Notes under the pieces: generated by a model
Database searches by the model: none
Seen by the model: only the letters and a program-made list of their open reading frames with translations
Told to the model about the DNA's origin: nothing
Program-made: the position numbers and the translations under genes
In this document: piece after piece, positions 43,542 to 52,070 of the stretch
Layout of the letters: each line of letters opens with the position of its first letter
Position numbering within the stretch: position 1 is the first letter of the stretch
Source of the DNA: Vitreoscilla sp.
GTDB taxonomy: Bacteria; Pseudomonadota; Gammaproteobacteria; Burkholderiales; Burkholderiaceae_C
Direction of reading: 5' to 3'
Assembly (NCBI GenBank): GCA_018780145.1
Contig: JADMKA010000045.1
Location: forward strand, 31,572 to 95,571
Length of the DNA stretch: 64,000 nt

Positions 43542-44528
43542 ATGGAAGTCCTCATCCAACCCCTGAACCGAATCATCCGGGTCGAGCCGGGGGCCAATCT
43601 GCTCGAGGCCCTGCAGGCAGAGCGGGTGCCGATGTCGTACTCGTGCATGGCCGGCCGATGCGGCACCTGCCGGTGCAGACTCATCGACGGTGAGGTGCTG
43701 GACGGCGGGCGCGAGCAGCAGCGGCCGCTGGATGGCGAAGAAGGCTACGTGCTCGCCTGCCGCACCACCATCACCGGGCCCTGCACCATCGAGATCCCGG
43801 AGCCGGATGACGTGGTCGTTCATCCCGCCCGTATCGTGAAGGCCACGGTGACTGCGATCGAAGACCTGACGCACGACATCAAGCGCCTGCTGCTGAAGCC
43901 CGCCAAGCCGGTGGCGTTTTCTCCCGGCCAGTATGTCCAGCTGCAGTTCACCCCGGACCACGTGCGGCCGTATTCCATGGCCGCGCTGTGCACCGACGGG
44001 CAGTTCGAGTTCCACGTGCGTCTCGTGGCGGGTGGCCGGGTCACCGGCCACATCGCCAGCGAGCTGAAGGCTGGCGACCCCGTGCGCGTGAGCGGCCCGC
44101 TCGGCTCCGCCTACCTGCGCCCGAAGCACGCGGGGCCGATGCTGTGCGTGGCGGGCGGCACTGGCTTGGCACCCATCTTGTCGATTCTTCGGGGCGCCAT
44201 CGCAGAAGGCATGCCCAACCCCATCCACGTGTATGTCGCCGCGCGATCGCCAAGGGACGTCTACGGGCTCGACTGGCTCCAGCAACTGCACGCAGAACAC
44301 CCTGCCCTCGCGGTTCATGTGGTGGTCGCTTCCGGCGCCGACCCCCGCACCCAGCGCAGCGGGCTGGTCACCGAGGCCATCGAGCAGGATCTGGGCGACC
44401 TGGTCGGCTGGCGCGCCTACCTCTGCGGCTCGCCTCCCATGGTCGAGGCCGCCAGGCTGGTGGCGCGGCGCAAGGGCGTCGCGGCCAGCCATGTCCATGC
44501 CGACGCGTTCTACACCCAAGGCACCTGA
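43542..44528 (+). CDS. nagAa: Ferredoxin-NAD(P)H reductase of a Rieske oxygenase, NagAa/NahAa-like
   Basis: The 328-residue reductase has the same length as naphthalene dioxygenase reductase NahAa. The N-terminal plant-type [2Fe-2S] domain has Cys35, Cys40, Cys43 and Cys73; FAD binding follows at RPYSMAAL and NAD(P)H binding at CVAGGTGLAPILSI, ending in AYLCGSPPMVEAA. It passes electrons from NAD(P)H to the ferredoxin at 46291. In Ralstonia the same reductase serves naphthalene dioxygenase and salicylate 5-hydroxylase. The gene starts nine bases before nagG. Confidence 0.9.
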   Translation: MEVLIQPLNRIIRVEPGANLLEALQAERVPMSYSCMAGRCGTCRCRLIDGEVLDGGREQQRPLDGEEGYVLACRTTITGPCTIEIPEPDDVVVHPARIVKATVTAIEDLTHDIKRLLLKPAKPVAFSPGQYVQLQFTPDHVRPYSMAALCTDGQFEFHVRLVAGGRVTGHIASELKAGDPVRVSGPLGSAYLRPKHAGPMLCVAGGTGLAPILSILRGAIAEGMPNPIHVYVAARSPRDVYGLDWLQQLHAEHPALAVHVVVASGADPRTQRSGLVTEAIEQDLGDLVGWRAYLCGSPPMVEAARLVARRKGVAASHVHADAFYTQGT

Positions 44529-44537
44529 GGAGACAGC

Positions 44538-45797
44538 ATGAGCGAGACATCCACGGTTTTCCCGCGCGAAGCGCGGTGGGAGGGCGACGGCACCCACCGG
44601 ATCCCTTTCGTGGCCTACACCAGCGAAGACCTCTACCAGCGCGAACTCGAGCGCTTCTTCTACAAGGGCCATTGGTGCTATGTTGGCCTGGACGCCGAGA
44701 TCCCGAACCCGGGTGACTTCAAGCGCACGGTGGTGGGCGAGCGCTCGGTCATCATGGTGCGCGACGCCGATGGCGCGATCAATGTGGTCGAGAACGTCTG
44801 CGCCCACCGGGGCATGCGCTTCTGCCGCGAGCGCCATGGCCACCGCAAGGACTTCGTCTGCCCCTACCACCAATGGAGCTACACGCTCCAGGGCGATCTG
44901 CAGGGCGTGCCCTTCCGCCGTGGCGTGAAGCAGGACGGCCAGGTGCAGGGTGGCATGCCGGCGGACTTCAAGACCAGCGACCACGGCCTCACCAAGCTCA
45001 AGGTGGCGAGCCGCGGCGGTGTCGTGTTCGCCTCGTTCGACCACGGCGTCGAGTCGCTGGAGGACTACCTGGGCCCGACGATCCTCGGCTACTTCGACCG
45101 GATGTTCAACGGCCGCACGCTGAAGATCCTGGGCTACAACCGCCAACGCATCCCGGGCAACTGGAAGCTGATGCAGGAGAACATCAAGGACCCCTACCAC
45201 CCTGGGCTGCTGCACACCTGGTTCGTCACCTTCGGGCTCTGGCGGGCCGACAACAAATCGCAACTGAGGATGGACGACCGCCATCGCCACGCGGCGATGA
45301 TCTCCACCCGGGGCAGCGCCGGCAAGGCCGATCAGGTGACCCAGGTGTCGAGCTTCAAGGAGAGCATGCAGCTCCACGATGCGAGCTTCCTGGACATCGT
45401 GCCCGAGCCCTGGTGGGGAGGCCCGACCGCGGTGATGACCACGATCTTCCCCAGCGTGATCCTGCAGCAGCAGGTCAACAGCGTCTCCACCCGGCACATC
45501 CAGCCCAGCGGGCACGGCAGTTTCGACTTTGTCTGGACGCACTTCGGCTTCGACGACGACAGCGAGGAGATGACGCAGCGCCGCCTGCGCCAGGCGAACC
45601 TGTTCGGCCCGGCCGGGTTCGTCTCGGCCGACGACGGCGAGGTCATCGAGTTCTCGCAGCAGGCTTTCGAGAGCAAACCGTTCCACCGGGCGCTCGCCGA
45701 ACTGGGGGGCCACGGGGTGGAGAACACCGAGCACATGGTGACCGAGACGCTGATTCGCGGCATGTACCGCTACTGGCGCAATGTGATGGAGGCCTGA
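44538..45797 (+). CDS. nagG: Salicylate 5-hydroxylase large oxygenase subunit, NagG-like
   Basis: The 419-residue alpha subunit of a Rieske non-haem iron oxygenase has the Rieske ligands Cys88, His90, Cys108 and His111 (VCAHRG and CPYHQW) and the mononuclear iron residues His221 and His226, with bridging Asp218 in KDPYHPGLLH. Together with the small subunit, ferredoxin, reductase and LysR gene it reproduces the order and sizes of Ralstonia nagAa-nagG-nagH-nagAb. The likely reaction is hydroxylation of salicylate to gentisate. A related substrate such as anthranilate or another hydroxybenzoate cannot be excluded. Confidence 0.85.
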   Translation: MSETSTVFPREARWEGDGTHRIPFVAYTSEDLYQRELERFFYKGHWCYVGLDAEIPNPGDFKRTVVGERSVIMVRDADGAINVVENVCAHRGMRFCRERHGHRKDFVCPYHQWSYTLQGDLQGVPFRRGVKQDGQVQGGMPADFKTSDHGLTKLKVASRGGVVFASFDHGVESLEDYLGPTILGYFDRMFNGRTLKILGYNRQRIPGNWKLMQENIKDPYHPGLLHTWFVTFGLWRADNKSQLRMDDRHRHAAMISTRGSAGKADQVTQVSSFKESMQLHDASFLDIVPEPWWGGPTAVMTTIFPSVILQQQVNSVSTRHIQPSGHGSFDFVWTHFGFDDDSEEMTQRRLRQANLFGPAGFVSADDGEVIEFSQQAFESKPFHRALAELGGHGVENTEHMVTETLIRGMYRYWRNVMEA

Positions 45798-45800
45798 GCC

Positions 45801-46283
45801 ATGAGCACCGCCATCGACTTCGAGGACTGGCTTGCACTCACCCAGCTCTACACCGACTACGCCAGCGCCGTCGATTCCGGCCACTGGTCACTGTGGCCGG
45901 AGTTCTTCACCGACGACTGCATCTACCGGCTCCAGCCGCGCGAGAACCACGAACGCGGGTTCCCGCTCGCGACCTTGTCGTTCACCAGCAAGGGCATGCT
46001 GAAGGACCGGGTCTACGGCATCACGGAGACGCTGTTCCACGACCCGTACTACCAGCGGCACGTGGTGGGCTCGCCGGTGATCCGCAGCGTGGCGCAGGGG
46101 GTCATCCGCAGCGAGGCGAACTACGCGGTGTTCCGCACCAAGCTGTCGGACGCCTCGACAGTGTTCAACGTCGGGCGCTACCTGGACACCATCGTCAAGA
46201 CACCTGCGGGCCTGAAGTTCGCCTCCCGGGAGTGCATCTACGACACCGAGATGATCCCCAACTCCATCATCTATCCCATCTGA
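45801..46283 (+). CDS. nagH: Salicylate 5-hydroxylase small oxygenase subunit, NagH-like
   Basis: The 160-residue beta subunit has the cone-shaped SnoaL/NTF2-like fold of ring-hydroxylating oxygenase small subunits: LTQLYTDYASAVDSGHWSLWPEFFTDDCIYRLQPRENHERG and the final SRECIYDTEMIPNSIIYPI. Its length equals that of NagH. It sits three bases after the large subunit and seven bases before the ferredoxin gene. Its role is structural, stabilising the alpha3beta3 hexamer. Confidence 0.88.
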   Translation: MSTAIDFEDWLALTQLYTDYASAVDSGHWSLWPEFFTDDCIYRLQPRENHERGFPLATLSFTSKGMLKDRVYGITETLFHDPYYQRHVVGSPVIRSVAQGVIRSEANYAVFRTKLSDASTVFNVGRYLDTIVKTPAGLKFASRECIYDTEMIPNSIIYPI

Positions 46284-46290
46284 GGTGACC

Positions 46291-46608
46291 ATGAGCACAG
46301 CCCAGTGGGTCGACGCCATGTCGGCCGATGACCTCCCCACCGACGACGTGATCGGCGTCATCGTCGCCGGGCGCGACATCGCGATCTACACCGTCGGCGA
46401 TGCCGTCTACGCGACCGACAACCTCTGCACCCATGGCCAGGCCCGGCTGTGCGACGGCTTTCTCGAAGGCCATGAGATCGAGTGCCCGTTGCACCAGGGC
46501 AAGTTCGATGTGCGCGACGGCCAGCCGACCTGTGCCCCGGTGACCGACGCGCTGCGCAGCTATCCCATCAGGATCGAGGGGCAGCGCGTGGTCCTGCAGG
46601 TCAACTGA
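46291..46608 (+). CDS. nagAb: Rieske-type ferredoxin of the oxygenase, NagAb-like
   Basis: The 105-residue protein has the Rieske motif CTHGQARLCDG, then ECPLHQGKFDVRDG, with two cysteines and two histidines binding a [2Fe-2S] cluster. It shuttles electrons from NagAa to the NagG Rieske centre. A TGAGGTG ribosome binding site overlaps the nagH stop codon, so translation is coupled. The operon contains no ring-cleavage or gentisate genes after this. Confidence 0.9.
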   Translation: MSTAQWVDAMSADDLPTDDVIGVIVAGRDIAIYTVGDAVYATDNLCTHGQARLCDGFLEGHEIECPLHQGKFDVRDGQPTCAPVTDALRSYPIRIEGQRVVLQVN

Positions 46609-46679
46609 CCGAGGGCGGGGTTGCCCGCAGTGCCGGGCTGTCGCGGCCGCCGGCACGGCTGGCCGACAATCCGCCCGTC

Positions 46680-47384
46680 ATGACGATCCCTCGCCTACTC
46701 GGCGCCAGCCTGCTGCTGGCCGCCACGATGTCGCCGGCCTTGGCCAGCCCGCAGGGCCAGGTTGCCGACACCCTGGCGCAACGCGCCAAGGCCTGCACCG
46801 GCTGCCATGGTCCCCAGGGCCGCGCGACACCAGACGGCTACGTCCCTCGGCTGGCCGGCAAACCGGCGGGCTATCTGCTGGAACAGTTGCTGGCCTTTCG
46901 AGACGGGCGCCGCCAGCACGCCACCATGTCGCAGTTGCTGGCCAACCTGACCGACGGCTATCTGGGCGAACTGGCCGGGCACTTTGCAGCGCAGGAGGTG
47001 CCCTACCCCGCACCAACGCAGCCGGCGTTGGCCGGGCCCGATGACCAGCGGGCCGAACGCTTGGTGCGCTCGGGGGATCCGCAGCGGCGCGTCCCCGCCT
47101 GTGTGGCCTGCCACGGCGACACCCTGGCGGGCATCGCCCCCAAGGTGCCCGGCCTGCTCGGCCTGCCGCGCGACTATGTGGTCGGCCAACTCGGCGCCTG
47201 GCGCACCGGGCAGCGACGTTCGCGTGCGCCGGACTGCATGGCGGCCATTGCCGGGCGCCTGTCGCCGGACGACATCGCCCTGGTCGGCCGCTGGTTGGCG
47301 AGCCAACCGGTTTCGGCAGGCATGAAGCCGTCCAGCCTGGCCCCGGCGACCTGGCCGATGCCGTGCGGGAGCGTGGCACCGTGA
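46680..47384 (+). CDS. Exported dihaem cytochrome c (c4-like)
   Basis: The 234-residue protein has a signal peptide (residues 1-22) and two haem c motifs, Cys39-x-x-Cys42-His43 and Cys141-x-x-Cys144-His145, about 100 residues apart, in the two-domain arrangement of cytochrome c4. Methionine sixth ligands are plausible from ATMSQLLANL and the second domain. It lies 71 bases after the Rieske ferredoxin gene and is coupled by a GTGA overlap to a trihaem cytochrome gene. It would pass electrons from a periplasmic dehydrogenase to the oxidase. Confidence 0.87.
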   Translation: MTIPRLLGASLLLAATMSPALASPQGQVADTLAQRAKACTGCHGPQGRATPDGYVPRLAGKPAGYLLEQLLAFRDGRRQHATMSQLLANLTDGYLGELAGHFAAQEVPYPAPTQPALAGPDDQRAERLVRSGDPQRRVPACVACHGDTLAGIAPKVPGLLGLPRDYVVGQLGAWRTGQRRSRAPDCMAAIAGRLSPDDIALVGRWLASQPVSAGMKPSSLAPATWPMPCGSVAP

Positions 47385-48628
47385 CGTCCGGAAAGCCGGT
47401 TGCCCATCCGGGCCGCTGGGCGCTCGGCCTGCTGACCCTGATCGGGGTCGGGGCCGCGTTGCTGCTGCGGATTCCGCCGAGCCCGGGCCACCACGGCGCG
47501 CCACCGGGGCCCGAGCTGATCACCCGTGGCGCCTACCTGGCCCTCGTCGGCAACTGCGCAGGCTGCCATACCGCACCCGGTGGCGCCGAACTGGCCGGTG
47601 GTTCGGCCCTGCCGACACCCTTCGGCAAGGTCTATGCAGGCAACCTGACGCCGGAGCCGGAGACCGGTCTCGGGCACTGGTCCGCCGACGACTTCTGGCG
47701 GGCGTTGCACGAAGGTCGCTCGCGCGACGGCCGGAGGCTGTTGCCAGCGTTCCCCTACACCTCTTTCACGCAGGTCACACGCGAGGACAGCGACGCCCTG
47801 TTCGCCTACCTGCGCAGCCGCGCCGCGGTGAAGCAGGCCAACCCACCACACCAGCTGCGCTTCCCCTACAACACCCAGGCGGCGATGGTGCTGTGGCAAT
47901 GGCTGTTCTTCACGCCCGGCAAGGCTGGCGTCACCGCGCCTGCCGCCGACCCGGCCCTGGACCGTGGCGCGTACCTGGTGAACGGCCTGGGCCACTGCGC
48001 CGCCTGCCATGCGCCGCGCAACACCGTGGGCGCGCCAGGCAACGAGATGACGGGCGGCGACATGCCGGCGCACGACTGGTTCGCTCCCTCCCTGCACCCG
48101 GTGGCGGGCCAGGGCCTCACGGAGCAGGATCTGGTGGACTTGCTTCGGGTGGGCCGCCACCGCCTCGGCAGTGCCTCGGGCCCGATGGCCGGCGTGGTGT
48201 TCCGCAGCACCCAGCACTGGACCGACGCGGACCTGCACGCAGCGTCGAAGTACCTCTTGTCGCTCAGGCCTGAGAAGGCGCCATCCCCCGGGGCAGCACC
48301 TGCGATGCAGGAGAGCCCGTCGGTCGGGCAGCAGTTGTATGACGAGCGATGCGCCGATTGCCACGGCGCACAAGGCCAGGGCCAGCCAGGCGTCTACTCG
48401 CCCCTGGCCGGCAACCCCACCGTGCTGCAGCCGAGTGTGCGCAACCTCGTGCAGGTGCTCGAACACGGCAGCTTCGCGCCGGCCACGGCCGGCAACCCGC
48501 GTCCCTACGGCATGCCGCCCCAGGACTTGAGCGTGGCCGAGACCACCGCCCTGATCAACCACCTGCGGCAAACCTTCGCCGAGCGCGCGCCGCCGGTCAC
48601 CGAGGTGGATGTCCTGCGCTTCCGGTAA
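47381..48628 (+). CDS. Membrane-anchored trihaem cytochrome c (alcohol/aldehyde dehydrogenase type)
   Basis: The 415-residue protein has an N-terminal hydrophobic anchor (about residues 12-30) and three haem motifs: CAGCH (Cys59), CAACH (Cys206) and CADCH (Cys324). The spacing and opening ITRGAYLALVGNCAGCHT are those of cytochrome subunits of membrane alcohol or aldehyde dehydrogenases. No catalytic dehydrogenase gene is adjacent in the window, so its electron donor must be encoded elsewhere. I chose the GTG at 47381 overlapping the upstream stop; GTG at 47363 is an alternative. Confidence 0.87.
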   Translation: MTSGKPVAHPGRWALGLLTLIGVGAALLLRIPPSPGHHGAPPGPELITRGAYLALVGNCAGCHTAPGGAELAGGSALPTPFGKVYAGNLTPEPETGLGHWSADDFWRALHEGRSRDGRRLLPAFPYTSFTQVTREDSDALFAYLRSRAAVKQANPPHQLRFPYNTQAAMVLWQWLFFTPGKAGVTAPAADPALDRGAYLVNGLGHCAACHAPRNTVGAPGNEMTGGDMPAHDWFAPSLHPVAGQGLTEQDLVDLLRVGRHRLGSASGPMAGVVFRSTQHWTDADLHAASKYLLSLRPEKAPSPGAAPAMQESPSVGQQLYDERCADCHGAQGQGQPGVYSPLAGNPTVLQPSVRNLVQVLEHGSFAPATAGNPRPYGMPPQDLSVAETTALINHLRQTFAERAPPVTEVDVLRFR

Positions 48629-48630
48629 GG

Positions 48631-48645
48631 GCCCGCGTGCCGGGC
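48631..48645. terminator. Small hairpin between convergent cytochrome and cupin genes
   Basis: GCCCG and CGGGC form a 5-bp stem with a 5-nt loop in the 21-bp gap between the convergent genes, followed by GTATT. It is short and lacks a clear U tract. The call rests mainly on position. Confidence 0.3.
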
Positions 48646-48649
48646 GTAT

Positions 48650-49498
48650 TCAAGCACCGGTGAACTTCATCTCCAGGTCGCCGTGGGCGTAGATCAGCGC
48701 GCCGGTGTCGGTGCTGACCAGGTCGTGCCGGGTGCCACTTGGTGCCAGCTGGTAGTCGCCCTCCTGCAGCAGGCAGTCGTCGAGGTACAGGTCGCCGCGC
48801 AGCATCAGGCATTCCTCGTCGTGACCATGGCGATGCTGGGGGACGCAGGCGCCAGCCTCGGCCAGGTACAGCAGGGCCGCCTGGTCACCATCGCGCCACA
48901 GCACCCGCCGCCGGATCAGCGGCGCATAGGCCTCCCACGCCGAGGCGGCCTCGCGCGAGGTGGCAGCGGCCTGGCCGGGAGCGCCTTCGCGCAGCAGCAC
49001 CACCGCGCCGTCAGGCCCGGCCGAGATGCACGCCGGCCATCGGCCGCCGGCCTCCGCGTGGTAGTCCAGCCCGGCGAGCGACAGCGCCAACTGGCCCTCG
49101 ATCTGCAAGGTCGCCTGCCCCTGGGTCAACAGCCACTCGCGGCCGGCCACGCCCTCGGGCACGGGCGGCATCCAGGCGGCGCCGGGCATCAGCTGGGCCA
49201 GCCGGACCCGATGCGGTTCGCCGGAGCGTGCCCGCGACGGGTCGGCACACCGGTAGAGCTCGTGGACCGTCACGCCGGGGCCCCCTTCGGCATGCGGGCG
49301 CTGGTGGCGCCGCACGTTCACCATGCGCCCGATGTCACTGGCACTGGCGGCGGCGCGGTGCGCCAGACGGCTGCGCAGCCCCGCAGGCGGGCGTGCCTCG
49401 GCCCATGCGTCGGCGAGCGGCCCCTGGAGGAGCCGGGTGATGTCATCGGCCAGCGGATCGGGCGCAGGCCGGATGGGGAATGGGAGGTCGGTGCTCAT
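48650..49498 (-). CDS. ChrR-like cupin protein, probable anti-sigma factor
   Basis: The 282-residue protein ends in a cupin domain with a metal-site pattern QHRHGHDEECLMLRGDLYLDD and LAPSGTRHD, and has a second, weaker cupin-like region in the middle. It lies directly downstream of an ECF-type sigma factor gene, the arrangement of ChrR-type anti-sigma factors. The zinc-binding HxxxCxxC motif of the ChrR N-terminus is not visible, so the mode of sigma binding may differ. It starts 28 bases after the sigma gene stop codon. Confidence 0.7.
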   Translation of the reverse strand: MSTDLPFPIRPAPDPLADDITRLLQGPLADAWAEARPPAGLRSRLAHRAAASASDIGRMVNVRRHQRPHAEGGPGVTVHELYRCADPSRARSGEPHRVRLAQLMPGAAWMPPVPEGVAGREWLLTQGQATLQIEGQLALSLAGLDYHAEAGGRWPACISAGPDGAVVLLREGAPGQAAATSREAASAWEAYAPLIRRRVLWRDGDQAALLYLAEAGACVPQHRHGHDEECLMLRGDLYLDDCLLQEGDYQLAPSGTRHDLVSTDTGALIYAHGDLEMKFTGA

Positions 49499-49526
49499 GC
49501 TGTGGATCCTTCGTGTTCGGGGCCGA

Positions 49527-50240
49527 TCACCAGGGCATGCTGGTGCAGCCCGCAGACTCGAGCGCACCCTTGAGCGACTGCAGTGCGCGGCGGATCTGCG
49601 ACTTGACGGTGCCCAGCGGGAGGCCGGTGCACTCCGCCACCTCGTCGTGGGTGAGCCCACGCAGGAAGGCGAGCGCGACGAGTTGCCTGGGTTGTGGATC
49701 GAGCCCGGCCAGGGCGCTGTACAGGAGGTGCTGACCCCGGGTGGCCGACAGCAGATCGAGCGGCCCGGGGGCAGATTCGTCGTAAAGGCTGGCTTCTTCC
49801 TCATCGGCCAGCGGCTGCAGGGGCCGGCGCTCGCGACGGCGCAGGGCGTCGATGGCACGCGACCGTGCCATGGCCAGGAGCCAGGTCACCGGCCGGCCAC
49901 GACCCACGTCGAACCGCACGGCCTGCCGCCAGACCTGCCAGTAGGTGTCTTCGACGACCTCCTCGGCGAGCGAACTGTCCTGCACGATGCGGCTGACCAG
50001 GCCGAAGACCCGCGCCGCGGTGGCGTCGTACAGCGCGGCCAGGGCCTTGTCCTGGTGCTCGGCGATCCGCGCGATCAAGGCGCACAGGGCGCTGTCGTCC
50101 AGGCCGGATGGTGTGGCACGCAGTGGCTCGGCCGGGGTCTCCAGCTCGGCGGCGGGTGGCATGTCGTCGAGCCACGCCTCGTTGTCACCGGCCTGCGTGC
50201 CCGCTTCCGGCGGATCGTTCGGGCGGTTCGCTGTGCTCAC
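49527..50240 (-). CDS. ECF-type RNA polymerase sigma factor
   Basis: The 237-residue protein has sigma region 2 (ALAALYDATAARVFGLVSRIVQDSSLAEEVVEDTYWQVWRQA, then RPVTWLLAMARSRAIDALRR) and region 4 (LAGLDPQPRQLVALAFLRGLTHDEVAECTGLPLGTVKSQIRRALQSLK). The GTG at 50240 is preceded by GGGAGGG at 50249-50255. The frame stays open to 50531, so a longer start cannot be ruled out, but the extra residues look unlike a sigma factor. The pairing with a ChrR-like cupin suggests control by oxidative or photo-oxidative stress. Confidence 0.85.
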   Translation of the reverse strand: MSTANRPNDPPEAGTQAGDNEAWLDDMPPAAELETPAEPLRATPSGLDDSALCALIARIAEHQDKALAALYDATAARVFGLVSRIVQDSSLAEEVVEDTYWQVWRQAVRFDVGRGRPVTWLLAMARSRAIDALRRRERRPLQPLADEEEASLYDESAPGPLDLLSATRGQHLLYSALAGLDPQPRQLVALAFLRGLTHDEVAECTGLPLGTVKSQIRRALQSLKGALESAGCTSMPW

Positions 50241-50537
50241 GCCAGGCCCTCCCGGCGCGGGGGGCCGCTGGTTCGCATTCTGGCCATGTCTCCTCCTCCC
50301 GGTCGGGCCGGCACCGGGCGACAAGGCGCTGCGACCGGCCAACAGAGGTTTACGCCAAGTCAGGGCGGCCGGATGCATCTCCTCCTGAATCGCTCGGATA
50401 CTTGCCAGCGCGCGGTTCTGCAGGGCGGCCAGCGCGTGGCCGGAAACGTGGGGCATCAAGGCGGCCTCCTGATCCAGGCACGGCAGGCCTGTGAAAGGGC
50501 CATACGACGGCGACCGCCGTTCCGGATTCAATCGCCC

Positions 50538-51374
50538 TCAGGTTGGCGGGGCCAATCGGGCCAGTTCGGCTTGCAGGCCGTCCAGGTAGGCTGGGAATCG
50601 GTGCACGTCGCCATGGCCAGCCTCCGGCAGCAGCAGCAGCGTTGCCCGTAGCCCGGCCTGGTCGCGCAGCACCCGGCTGTGGGCCGGCGGGATCAGGGTG
50701 TCGCGCTCGCCATGAACCAACCAGAGCGGCCCCGGCAGGCGCGACACGATCTGCTCGGTGCGCAGCGGGTAGCGCAGCACGGCGGTGGGAACCCATGGGA
50801 ACCGCTCACGCGCCAGCGCCTCCATGCTGCGGTAGGGTGAAACGAGCACGGTCAGCGTCGGCTCGACCTCCAGCGCCAGCTGCGCCGCCAGCCCGGTACC
50901 CAGCGAACGGCCGTAGACCACCACCGGCCGGCCGGCGTACTGCGGCGACACCTGCTGCCAGGCGGCACGCACATCGGCCATCAGCTGCGCCTCGCTCTCG
51001 ATCTGGCCACCGCTCTGCCCGTAACCACGGTAGTCGAGCATGAACAGGTCGAAACCGGCACGGCGGTAGAAATCGGTGTTGACGAACCAGCTGGCCAGGT
51101 TGCCGCCATTGCCGTGCAGGAAGAAGACCAGGCCCTTGGCCCCGGCCTGCTTCAGGTGCAGGGCATGCAGGCGGGCGCCAGGAACGTCGACCCAAGCCGA
51201 CTGCACATCCGGCGCGGCCATCGCCTCGGGCGGCTGCGCGGGCCAGGGCTCCGGTTGAAACAGCAGGCGCTCCTGACGGAACCACAACCAGGCCAGGCCG
51301 GCGGCGTAGGGCAGCAACAGCAGCGCCAGCAGGCCAGGCAGCCAGCGGGAGAGGAGGCGGTGGGTTCGGGTCAT
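50538..51374 (-). CDS. Membrane-anchored alpha/beta hydrolase (ABHD13/BEM46-like)
   Basis: The 278-residue protein has one N-terminal membrane segment (LPGLLALLLLPYAAGLAWLWF) and an alpha/beta hydrolase domain with the oxyanion motif FFLHGNGGN, DYRGYGQSGG, nucleophile elbow YGRSLGTG, Asp in HGERDTLIP and His in EAGHGDVH. The full triad is present. This family has general esterase or lipase-like activity of unknown substrate. The ATG at 51374 places the membrane segment at the N-terminus. The 297 bases to the sigma-factor start hold no convincing separate gene. Confidence 0.82.
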   Translation of the reverse strand: MTRTHRLLSRWLPGLLALLLLPYAAGLAWLWFRQERLLFQPEPWPAQPPEAMAAPDVQSAWVDVPGARLHALHLKQAGAKGLVFFLHGNGGNLASWFVNTDFYRRAGFDLFMLDYRGYGQSGGQIESEAQLMADVRAAWQQVSPQYAGRPVVVYGRSLGTGLAAQLALEVEPTLTVLVSPYRSMEALARERFPWVPTAVLRYPLRTEQIVSRLPGPLWLVHGERDTLIPPAHSRVLRDQAGLRATLLLLPEAGHGDVHRFPAYLDGLQAELARLAPPT

Positions 51375-51445
51375 GGGCGGCGCATCAGTGGCAAGCGGAA
51401 TCTGATACGCCAGAACCTCGGCGCCGGATGCCTTCACATGGCCGA

Positions 51446-51523
<78 letters not shown>

Positions 51524-51550
51524 ACGAAGCCGGCATTGTAGCGGCCAGGG

Positions 51551-52051
51551 TCAGGCGGCAGGTTCCGGCAGCAGCACGATGCCGTCTGCGTCGGCATACA
51601 GCCAGTCGCCCGGCCGGATCCAACAGCCCTCGATCTGGATCGGCACGTCACGGGCACCCTCGCCGCGTTTCTCGGTGGCGAGCGGGCACAACCCCAGTGC
51701 ACGGATGCCGACGGCCGCGGCATTGAGTTCGGCCACGTCGCGCACCGCACCGTGGATCACCACGCCGGCCCAACCGTTGGCTGCCGCAGCCGCGGCCAGG
51801 TTGCCACCCAGCAGGGCGCGGCGCATCGAGCCGCCACCGTCCACCACCAGCACGCGGCCGAGGCCGGGCGAGTTCACGGCCTCGCGAACGCGGGAGTTGT
51901 CCTCGAAGCAGCGCACGGTGCTGACCGGGCCGGCGAAGCGCGTCACCGCGCCATGGTCGTGGTAGGGACCGGACAGCACGCGCAGCGCGCCGGTGCTGTC
52001 GTCGCGGTGCAGGTCGCACAGGTCGCAGGTGCTGAACGCAGTGGTGTCCAT
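51551..52051 (-). CDS. RraA-family protein (HMG aldolase / RNase E regulator type)
   Basis: The 166-residue protein has the RraA/HMG-CHA aldolase fold: FSTCDLCDLH at the start, VVDGGGSMRRALLGGNLA, and the metal-site motif GAVRDVAELN. Members either regulate RNase E or are class II aldolases acting on 4-hydroxy-4-methyl-2-oxoglutarate; the two are hard to tell apart by sequence. The ATG at 52051 gives the typical start; a GTG at 52078 overlaps the upstream Lrp stop codon and is the alternative. Confidence 0.83.
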   Translation of the reverse strand: MDTTAFSTCDLCDLHRDDSTGALRVLSGPYHDHGAVTRFAGPVSTVRCFEDNSRVREAVNSPGLGRVLVVDGGGSMRRALLGGNLAAAAAANGWAGVVIHGAVRDVAELNAAAVGIRALGLCPLATEKRGEGARDVPIQIEGCWIRPGDWLYADADGIVLLPEPAA

Positions 52052-52070
52052 TGGGGCGGCGGCGAAGAGT

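Noticed and set aside
50241..50531. N-terminal extension of the sigma factor or separate small gene
   Set aside because: The frame is open but the translation is Pro/Arg/Gly-rich without family features, and a strong ribosome binding site supports the GTG at 50240.
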